Below the pieces are notes generated by a model. The model was given only the letters and a program-made list of their open reading frames with translations, had not been told where the DNA came from and searched no databases. A stretch of DNA of 11,186 nucleotides from Clostridiales bacterium (GTDB taxonomy: Bacteria > Bacillota > Clostridia > Lachnospirales > WQUN01): positions 1 through 11,186 of the forward strand of contig JAISRJ010000127.1 of assembly GCA_031273705.1 (NCBI GenBank), read 5' to 3'. The position numbers and the translations under genes are program-made. Shown here piece after piece: positions 5,737-11,186 of this stretch; positions within the stretch are counted from its first letter, which is position 1, and each line of letters starts with the position of its first letter.

Positions 5737-6789
5737 CCAAAGGAAGCTTTTATACCAGAGAAAGCTTTTATATCAGAGAAAGCTTTTATACCAGAGAAAG
5801 CTTTTCATTTTAGCGTGAGAACAGATTTGGCGTTAGAGGCGCGAGAATTACAAGAGGTAGAAAAAGACGAAAGCGATAGTGGCGTAGATGTGACAGAGGA
5901 GATTTTTTCGGAAGGAAAAATCAGGGTCACTTGGGTTAAGATATTAAATGAAAAAGGCGCTTCTGCCATGGGTAAACCTATTGGCAATTATATTACCATA
6001 GAATCGCAGTCTATGAAAGAGCATGATTTGGAGACGCATGAGGATATTATAAAAATAATGGTCGATCAGTTAGCTAAATTAAGACCATTAAAAAAGAACG
6101 CCTCTATACTGCTGGTTGGTCTGGGCAACTGGAATGTCACGCCGGACGCTTTGGGTCCAAAGGTTATTTCAAAGGTTTTGGTGACCAGACATTTGTCCGG
6201 TCATATGCCCGAAGAATTAGAAGGGCATGTAAGACCAGTCAGCGCGATTTCGCCGGGAGTAATGGGTTTGACCGGTATAGAGACCGGTGAGATAATTAGA
6301 GGGGTAACGGAGAGGATAAAGCCTGATTTGGTTATTGCGATTGACGCGTTGGCTGCGCGGCGTACAAGCAGAATAAACGCGACCATTCAGATCTCCGATA
6401 CAGGGGTAAACCCCGGAGCGGGTGTGGGTAACAAGCGCATGAAGCTAAGTGAGGAGACATTGGGCACGCCCATAATAGTGATAGGTGTTCCGACCGTAGT
6501 TGATGCCGCCACACTGGTAAACGACACGATGGACGCCATGTTGGATTCAATGGTCGCTCAAGCCCCAAAGGGTTCGCAGTTTTTTGAAATGCTTTCAACT
6601 TTGGCGCAGGAGGAAAAATATCATTTGATAACAGAGATTCTGAATCCATATACAGGAAATATGTTTGTGACGCCTAAAGAGGTTGATTCCGTTATAGAAC
6701 GGTTGTCGAATATTATAGCCAACGCGATTAATATAGCGCTTCATCCGGGAATAAGCGAGCAGGATATTAACAGATTTATTAATGTTTAG
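5722..6789 (+). CDS. gpr: Germination protease GPR (aspartic endopeptidase family A25)
   Basis: GPR is made in the forespore as a zymogen, cleaves itself, and on germination degrades the small acid-soluble spore proteins. Residue numbers are from GTG 5722. The zymogen cleavage region is RTDLALEAREL (33-43). The two active-site aspartates lie in NWNVTPDALGP (Asp142) and IAIDALAAR (Asp208). PGVMGLTGIET, QISDTGVNPGAGVGNKR, GVPTVVDA and VTPKEVD are also present. The length, about 355, fits. Start: GTG 5722 has GGAGG at 5709-5713 eight bases before it; ATG 5734 has GGAG at 5724-5727 six bases before it and is nearly as good. The prosegment is unusual: a six-residue unit (KAFIPE, KAFISE, KAFIPE) is encoded by an 18-bp tandem repeat. 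It is a single gene with its own terminator, divergent from carD. The presence of gpr implies a spore former. I could not identify a sigma-F/G promoter. Confidence 0.96.
   Translation: MEKNMPKEAFIPEKAFISEKAFIPEKAFHFSVRTDLALEARELQEVEKDESDSGVDVTEEIFSEGKIRVTWVKILNEKGASAMGKPIGNYITIESQSMKEHDLETHEDIIKIMVDQLAKLRPLKKNASILLVGLGNWNVTPDALGPKVISKVLVTRHLSGHMPEELEGHVRPVSAISPGVMGLTGIETGEIIRGVTERIKPDLVIAIDALAARRTSRINATIQISDTGVNPGAGVGNKRMKLSEETLGTPIIVIGVPTVVDAATLVNDTMDAMLDSMVAQAPKGSQFFEMLSTLAQEEKYHLITEILNPYTGNMFVTPKEVDSVIERLSNIIANAINIALHPGISEQDINRFINV
5745..5805 (+). repeat. 18-bp in-frame tandem repeat in the gpr prosegment
   Basis: AGCTTTTATA recurs at 5745, 5763 and 5781, and AGCTTTT at 5799, exactly 18 bases apart, with near-identical linkers (CCAGAGAA or TCAGAGAA). 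The array encodes (K/E)AFI(P/S)E three times plus a partial KAF immediately before the conserved GPR sequence. Confidence 0.9.
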
Positions 6790-6794
6790 GATGC

Positions 6795-6816
6795 CCGAAA
6801 GCGGCGCCGCTTTCGG
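6795..6816. repeat. Perfect 22-bp palindrome after gpr
   Basis: CCGAAAGCGGC followed by its exact reverse complement GCCGCTTTCGG, starting six bases past the gpr stop. In RNA it would form a very GC-rich hairpin. It has no T-run and is followed three bases later by the terminator stem, so together they make a tandem hairpin 3' end. Confidence 0.7.
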
Positions 6817-6818
6817 CG

Positions 6819-6856
6819 AAAAGCAAAATGGCGGGTACGGCCCATTTTGCTTTTCT
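6819..6856. terminator. Bidirectional intrinsic terminator between gpr and the GAP1-like gene
   Basis: AAAAGCAAAATGG (6819-6831) and CCATTTTGCTTTT (6842-6854) are perfectly complementary around a 10-base loop. The stem ends in four T on both strands, so it can end gpr from the left and the membrane-protein gene, which stops at 6913, from the right. Confidence 0.8.
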
Positions 6857-6912
6857 AAGATGTCTCCGGTGCGAAGATTCGGAAATAAGAACAACATTTG
6901 CGGTAGGAGGCA

Positions 6913-8919
6913 CTAGGGCAACATAGTTACTATAGGCTGTATAATTTCATCCTCCGGGGTTGGAGCCGTTTCGCTAATCTGAGGCGTGACCGGTGGTTGT
7001 GTGTGTGGTATAATCGAAGCCGTTATCGATGGTTCGGAACCCATGGAGAGCGGATCGGCCGCGGTGTTGGCGGGTTCTGATCCTATGGAGAGCGGCTCGG
7101 TCGCGGTGTTGGCGGGTTCTGATCCTGTGGAGGGCGGATCGGCCGCGATGTTGGCGGGTTCTGATCCTATGGAGGGCGGCTCGGTCGCGGTGTTGGCAGG
7201 TTCTGATCCTGTGGAGGTCAGATCGCTTGCGGTGTCCGGCGACGCTGATTCTGTGGTTGGCGGCTCGATTGCAGTTGTCGGTGGTTCTGTCGTGATAAAA
7301 GTCTCGTCCGGAGAGATTGTGGTATAGATATCTGACAGTGAACCGATAAAGCCCGAAAGAGCTTCTTTCAGATCAAACATACTGATGATCGCTATTATAG
7401 TCAATAAGACCGCGGCTGTTCCACACGATATTATAATTTTTGTCGCCCGTGATTTTTTTTCAAGCGGGCGTTGGGGGATGCTCGGCACTCTTGGTTTTTC
7501 TTCGGCCGCGGATTCGGAATTATGATCTTCTGTCTTAGGTAAATCGCTAATGGCGATTTTTTCTGTATCCAAAGAGGCGGCTTTTTCAAAAGACTCGTGA
7601 TAGTATGGTTTGGCTGTGTGTGGAATGAGTGTTCTATTAACTAACTCTTGCAGCTTGCCATATGTTAGATTATGTACTATAGTAGACTCCCATTTAAATT
7701 TAGTTATGTAAAGACTCACTAGTTGGTTTAATGTGTTTTGATCCTTAACAAATATCATATCGTGTTCAATTATTACCTCGATCTGTTCGGTCGGCATAGA
7801 GTAAAAGTTGTTCTTCCCGTTAGCGGTTACGGAGGCCGAAGGCGGAATCGTTTCATACATTGTGACAGGCGTGGGGGTAGGAGCGGGCGCGGGCGCGGGC
7901 TCATTGTTCCAATGCCGGGCGAAATGTTCGGAAAATTCAGGTAACGTTCGTCGCAGCATATTTAATACGTTCTGAATAATTGATTGATTCTTTGCGGTGT
8001 CCAAAACAGATTGAAAGTGATTAGTAAATAACTGCGCAAAATCGGTTAGGTTAGGACTTTTTATTAAGGATATATATGCCAAAGTCATTTCTTTAAAATT
8101 CGACTCGGTATCACTAATGTAAAAAGCCAATACATCTTTTATCAGTGATAAAGAATTGAATACATTTGGGTAATCACATAGCAAAACAGACAATTGCGTC
8201 GGAAGAATAACCGGCATGTTGGCGCGTAACCGTGACGCGAAATACTTAATTATGTATGGAAAGTTTCTGGTATTACTTGTGTCGTCCACAAAGCATATAG
8301 AACTCAGCTCTTCATAATATGGAAAACGTATAGCGATTCTATCAGATAGCTGTGAAAATGAGGAAGTATGTACGCCCGGCAGATATTTTAGCAGTTCTAA
8401 AGGCATTACCGATAAAACGCGCGCTAAAATCATTCTGGCGACCGTCTCAAATTCATCGAATTTTTTTCTAAAGCGCCAATTACTTAAATAGCCCGAGAAT
8501 AATATCTCTGTCATATTATCCCAATTTAACTCGGGTAATGTATATGAATTAACTTGATCCATTTGAAGAACAGTAATTTCGGGCAGCGGAGAAGGCACAT
8601 CAGCGGGGTTTGTGTAAAAAAACGAGCCGCGCAGCATTCTGTCGGCTTGCTGCATCGACATAAGAAAAGACTCTGAGTCAAATACATAGTTGTGTTGAAT
8701 ATATGCCGGTCTGCCTTTAACAGGGTAGCGAGACGCCTGACCTATAAGAAATAAATCTTCGCCATGAAGCGGACAGTAGATTAACCCCTTTTCATCCATC
8801 CCGCGCGTTTCGTGAAATCGGCTGAGTTCTTCCAGTACGGGTTGCAGTCTGACCAGTCCGCCGGATATGTTAATTGTACGCGCTCCGTTTTCATTTGTAA
8901 ATATATGTTGCATAATCAT
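6913..8919 (-). CDS. Single-pass membrane protein with a GAP1-like (GTPase-associated) N-terminus and a Thr/Pro-rich repeat tail
   Basis: A 668-residue protein. Residues 1-335 are a large soluble region opening QHIFTNENGARTI and containing LIGQASRYPVKGRPAYIQHNYVF, which from memory resembles the N-terminal domain of GTPase-associated protein 1 (GAP1-N). An AP/TP linker (341-351) leads to a second small domain (about 375-435) and a charged stretch with basic KKSRATK. A transmembrane helix follows (about 495-515). There is no signal peptide, so the N-terminus should be inside. The outside part, about 150 residues, is rich in Thr, Ser, Pro, Glu and Ala and holds 14-residue tandem repeats (569-630) of the type STGSEPANTATEPP. 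It looks like an extended stalk reaching into or through the wall. The ATG overlaps the GTPase gene's stop by four bases and has GAGGTG seven bases upstream, so the two are co-translated and probably partners. The gene model and topology are secure; the GAP1 assignment is by eye. Confidence 0.75.
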   Translation of the reverse strand: MIMQHIFTNENGARTINISGGLVRLQPVLEELSRFHETRGMDEKGLIYCPLHGEDLFLIGQASRYPVKGRPAYIQHNYVFDSESFLMSMQQADRMLRGSFFYTNPADVPSPLPEITVLQMDQVNSYTLPELNWDNMTEILFSGYLSNWRFRKKFDEFETVARMILARVLSVMPLELLKYLPGVHTSSFSQLSDRIAIRFPYYEELSSICFVDDTSNTRNFPYIIKYFASRLRANMPVILPTQLSVLLCDYPNVFNSLSLIKDVLAFYISDTESNFKEMTLAYISLIKSPNLTDFAQLFTNHFQSVLDTAKNQSIIQNVLNMLRRTLPEFSEHFARHWNNEPAPAPAPTPTPVTMYETIPPSASVTANGKNNFYSMPTEQIEVIIEHDMIFVKDQNTLNQLVSLYITKFKWESTIVHNLTYGKLQELVNRTLIPHTAKPYYHESFEKAASLDTEKIAISDLPKTEDHNSESAAEEKPRVPSIPQRPLEKKSRATKIIISCGTAAVLLTIIAIISMFDLKEALSGFIGSLSDIYTTISPDETFITTEPPTTAIEPPTTESASPDTASDLTSTGSEPANTATEPPSIGSEPANIAADPPSTGSEPANTATEPLSIGSEPANTAADPLSMGSEPSITASIIPHTQPPVTPQISETAPTPEDEIIQPIVTMLP
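7030..7215 (-). repeat. 42-bp in-frame tandem repeat encoding a 14-residue stalk unit
   Basis: Four full units and a partial fifth of S(T/I/M)GSEPAN(T/I)A(T/A)(E/D)P(P/L). TATEP and AADP endings alternate, so there is also an 84-bp higher-order period. The units are nearly identical at DNA level, suggesting recent expansion and likely length variation between strains. The repeat is in frame and lies wholly in the exported tail. Confidence 0.9.
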
Positions 8920-10427
8920 GAATAGTCACCTCGCAAAAACCCGGTAACGAGATCCATTACGCCCTTCTCTTTTTCCTTTGTCGGTTGATGTACTTTCTCC
9001 AGATCTTCTATTATGTTGGAAGGGTTAAGGTTTTTTATTATCCATAGAATAAGGCTGTAACAAGCCATTGTTTCTACATTATCGAATACTAAAGAATCTT
9101 TGGAGACTAACGGCTTTAACTGTCCGTTAGCTATCATAAAGCATGGAATGTCAAAGAATATCCTTTTTAGAGTACCGGAAAGGCGTCGCAGACTGTTTCT
9201 ATCTTCACTTAGCATAAAAGCCTGACCGCGGCAAACTGTTTTCCAATCCTGCCACAGCAACAGAGGGTCGCAGTCAGGTGGGTCGGGTGTAAATATGTCG
9301 TCATTTTCTACAAAAAGCAAAGATTCGTTTTCGTATTTGCCGGTGTAAAACTGATAATATGTATAATAAAACTTTACAAAATCCAGTTTCGTATATACAA
9401 CAGCAATATTCAAGCCTGTCAGTCGTTCTTGTTTTATATGATCCAATCCGTTACACAGCAGCCGCACCGTTTCCTCGAAAGAATCATTCAAGTGCGTGTA
9501 CTTATGAGATTCCCTGGATTCCTCAATTATATCCGCCATATCCGACGAAAAATAATATTTTCCATCCGGCTCCGACCATGGCTTGATTTTATTATCCAGC
9601 AAACTTGTGAGCTTGGTAATAAAGTTGCGTGTACGGGTCGGATCGCAGAATAGCAGAATTATATTCGATTGAATAACCTTAGAAATAAGATTCATTCGTT
9701 TGTTTGGGTCGGCTTCGCTTAACATCGGTTCGCCGGGAGTGTCCTGAAAGACCAGACAGACGGAATGCTCTTGCCCGTCGGATGACCATGACAGTATAAA
9801 GGAATAAAAATTATCTTCGTTGTCGAGTAAATCCGCGGTTGGTTCTACCTGCCCCATCGAATCCATGTACGCCTTTTGATTGGCGGTCATTTCGTCGGGC
9901 AGCAGCGAAAATCCGCAATTATGAAAAGCGCCTTGGTCACATTTTCTAACCAATGATTTTATAAATTGTGTCTTGCCTATATTACGAATGCCGAAAATGC
10001 TGATTAAAAATATATCCAGTTTATAGGTATTTCTGTTTAGAGGCTTATAACAATGCGGACATACATATGTATCATAAATTAAGTTGTGACGAATATCCGC
10101 CAAATCTTTAAACCAGACGGCAAGATCGGTAGTAACGTTGTCTGTGTCTCGCTCAAGAGGTCCGTCTTTCGTTTTTCCGTCCTCCCAAGGCTTTATGAAA
10201 GTAAAATATGGAGGCATAACACGCCCGCCAGACTTTGCCTCCGTCTTATAGTTATTAATCCGTTCTATAATTTCCGGGTACCTGTCTCTATGGGCTTGAA
10301 CAACCGCGTTTAGCTCGTTAATCGAGTTAGAGGTCTTTTCTCCTTTTCGTGCCATAAGTAGCGGTTGATTTACTATCTTCATACAATATAAACATCCAAA
10401 GGTTCCCTTGTTAAAAACCGGCTTCAT
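8916..10427 (-). CDS. Zinc-ribbon GTPase, partner of the GAP1-like membrane protein
   Basis: A 503-residue P-loop GTPase. G1/Walker A is GIRNIGKT (146-153), G3 is DTPGE (229-233) and G4 is TKLD (346-349, after beta-strand NIAVVY). Two CxxC pairs precede the domain, CLYC (12-15) and CPHC (123-126). They could form one zinc ribbon, interrupted by about 107 residues. From memory this resembles the bacterial double-GTPase (DO-GTPase) and related TRAFAC GTPases found next to GAP1 proteins in predicted conflict or signalling systems. There is no transmembrane segment. The ATG at 10427 has AGGGGG seven bases upstream. It is the first gene of a two-gene operon whose stop overlaps the next start (ATGA). 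A promoter lies about 80 bases upstream. The likely role is a nucleotide-dependent switch or chaperone that recruits to the membrane partner; the cellular function is unknown. A protein of another GTPase subfamily with the same context cannot be excluded. Confidence 0.82.
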   Translation of the reverse strand: MKPVFNKGTFGCLYCMKIVNQPLLMARKGEKTSNSINELNAVVQAHRDRYPEIIERINNYKTEAKSGGRVMPPYFTFIKPWEDGKTKDGPLERDTDNVTTDLAVWFKDLADIRHNLIYDTYVCPHCYKPLNRNTYKLDIFLISIFGIRNIGKTQFIKSLVRKCDQGAFHNCGFSLLPDEMTANQKAYMDSMGQVEPTADLLDNEDNFYSFILSWSSDGQEHSVCLVFQDTPGEPMLSEADPNKRMNLISKVIQSNIILLFCDPTRTRNFITKLTSLLDNKIKPWSEPDGKYYFSSDMADIIEESRESHKYTHLNDSFEETVRLLCNGLDHIKQERLTGLNIAVVYTKLDFVKFYYTYYQFYTGKYENESLLFVENDDIFTPDPPDCDPLLLWQDWKTVCRGQAFMLSEDRNSLRRLSGTLKRIFFDIPCFMIANGQLKPLVSKDSLVFDNVETMACYSLILWIIKNLNPSNIIEDLEKVHQPTKEKEKGVMDLVTGFLRGDYS

Positions 10428-10505
10428 ATGTGGTCCCCCTAAAATTCCAAGCGCTACTCGACAGTAATTTATTTTTCGTCACAATTATAACATATAATCG
10501 TCTTT

Positions 10506-10533
10506 ATTATATCATATATTGAAAGAATATCAC
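10506..10533 (-). promoter_or_regulatory. Probable extended -10 promoter of the GTPase operon
   Basis: On the minus strand TGATATAAT combines a perfect -10 (10511-10506) with the TGn extension. GTGATA (10533-10528), four of six matches to TTGACA, lies 16 bases upstream. Transcription would start near 10499, leaving a leader of about 70 bases before the ATG at 10427. A second TATAAT at 10489-10484 lacks a good -35. Confidence 0.5.
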
Positions 10534-10598
10534 CTGTCTATTATTGGAAAATTATGCTCGTATATCGCTGTCAAATGCTTACGCTCGCGAGTAACATC

Positions 10599-10627
10599 AA
10601 AAAAATTCCTCTCCGAGGAGAGGAATT
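10599..10627 (-). terminator. Intrinsic terminator of the GGDEF gene
   Basis: On the minus strand AATTCCTCTCC and GGAGAGGAATT form a compact, nearly loopless hairpin ending in a T-run (reverse complement of 10599-10605). It begins about 10 bases past the GGDEF stop and separates that gene from the GTPase operon. Confidence 0.9.
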
Positions 10628-10637
10628 GACCGCATAT

Positions 10638-11186
10638 TTAATTTGATCTCTGCATTTTATGCGCTAATTTATAATTATACATCTTTTCATCCGCTATGGC
10701 CAATAAGCTGCTGGCGTCCAACACATTATCTTCAGCGACCCCTATTACGCCGTAACTCAAACTATGCTCATACTGCGAGCCGTAGTCGTGACCGCGCTGT
10801 ATCAACTGAGCGCGTAATTCTTCCATTCGCATTTCGGCCGGCTGTTCATCCCAACCTGTGTCCATTAGCATAAACTCATCCCCGCCCAGACGGCTAATGC
10901 TTACGCTTGGAGAGAATCCGCGCAATATGGCGGCGACTGCCAATATATATTTGTCTCCCTCCAAATGCCCAAATTTATCGTTTACATATTTAAGTTTATC
11001 CATATCCACAAACACGACAATAAACTTTTCTCTCTTGCCCATAAACTCGTTCATCAATTTCATACCGAATTCGCGGTTATATAGCCCGGTTAACGTATCG
11101 TAAAAAGCCGCGCTTTCCAGTTCTTTAATATGCTTATGATCGGCGCTTATATCCGTCAGCATAAATACAAGAGAGTCGCGTTCGTG
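10638..11186 (-). CDS. GGDEF-domain protein, probable diguanylate cyclase (5' end outside window)
   Basis: The frame is open to the right edge, so only the C-terminal 182 residues are seen. They start HERDSLVFMLTDISADHKHIKELE, typical of the end of a PAS/sensor domain and its linker helix. The GGDEF domain follows: FYDTLTGLYNREFG, VFVDMDKLKYVND, SRLGGDEF with the catalytic motif intact, and SYGVIGV and ADEKMYNYK near the end. This domain makes cyclic di-GMP from two GTP. The inhibitory RxxD site expected just before GGDEF is absent (PSVSISRLGGDEF), so product feedback is probably lacking. An internal ATG at 11162 is unlikely to be the real start, because coding sequence continues upstream of it. 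The sensor domain and membrane location cannot be judged. Confidence 0.92.
   Translation of the reverse strand, partial: HERDSLVFMLTDISADHKHIKELESAAFYDTLTGLYNREFGMKLMNEFMGKREKFIVVFVDMDKLKYVNDKFGHLEGDKYILAVAAILRGFSPSVSISRLGGDEFMLMDTGWDEQPAEMRMEELRAQLIQRGHDYGSQYEHSLSYGVIGVAEDNVLDASSLLAIADEKMYNYKLAHKMQRSN

Noticed and set aside
6795..6816. 22-bp perfect palindrome considered as a repressor operator
   Set aside because: It lies between two convergent gene ends next to a terminator, where no promoter is expected; an mRNA 3'-end hairpin explains it better.
6902..6915. GGTAGGAGG on the plus strand, a strong ribosome-binding-like sequence
   Set aside because: No start codon follows at a suitable distance, and the sequence lies just past the stop of a minus-strand gene.
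7030..7215. Regularly spaced repeats that might suggest a CRISPR array
   Set aside because: The units are directly adjacent, 42 bp, without unique spacers, and are in frame within the membrane-protein gene, so they are a protein-coding tandem repeat.
6986..7327. Plus-strand open frame rich in Gly/Ser/Val (113 codons)
   Set aside because: It is the shadow of the in-frame 42-bp repeats of the minus-strand membrane-protein gene; long repeats stay open in several frames.
10560..10580. TTGACA on the minus strand as a -35 box for the GTPase operon
   Set aside because: No -10 sequence occurs at 16-18 bases; the nearest ATAAT-like sequence is too close, and a better promoter lies downstream at 10506-10533.

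Overview
The window reads as chromosome from an endospore-forming Gram-positive anaerobe, most likely class Clostridia. The germination protease gpr is found only in spore formers. The gene set (CarD family, HisJ-family PHP phosphatase, CheV), the strong GGAGG-type ribosome binding sites and the moderate GC content with many AT-rich intergenic stretches all agree. Species cannot be told from the sequence.

Layout. Positions 1-1042 carry no full-length recognisable gene. This stretch is two diverged copies of one repeat lying tail to tail: outer arms about 1-118 and 691-807, inner arms about 382-434 and 501-550. Each arm carries the end of the same small ORF, and the centre is full of hairpins. 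A minus-strand asparagine synthase (asnB) follows; its catalytic cysteine is preceded by ATC instead of ATG. Divergent from it is cheV (CheW plus receiver domain), closed by a strong terminator at about 4002-4042. On the minus strand, 5542 to 4065, lies a probable operon: a CarD-family regulator, overlapping by 4 bp a PHP phosphatase of the HisJ family, then a 40-residue charged microprotein with a perfect GGAGG site and a hairpin in its leader. Divergent from carD is gpr, whose N-terminal extension contains an 18-bp tandem repeat and which ends at a palindrome plus terminator.

The most interesting part is the minus-strand pair at 10427-6913. The upstream gene encodes a GTPase with N-terminal CxxC pairs. 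The downstream gene, overlapping it by 4 bp, encodes a single-pass membrane protein. It has a large cytoplasmic region resembling the GTPase-associated GAP1 proteins, a transmembrane helix near residues 495-515, and an exported Thr/Ser/Pro/Glu-rich tail with 14-residue tandem repeats. I read it as a membrane-anchored GTPase switch that links the cell exterior or wall to a cytosolic GTPase. It has its own promoter (extended -10) and is insulated from the upstream GGDEF gene by a terminator.

The right edge holds the 3' part of a diguanylate cyclase gene. Apart from the operon structures, I see no shared pathway linking the genes. They look like ordinary Clostridia housekeeping, sporulation and signalling genes, with one accessory GTPase module and one repeat-derived region.
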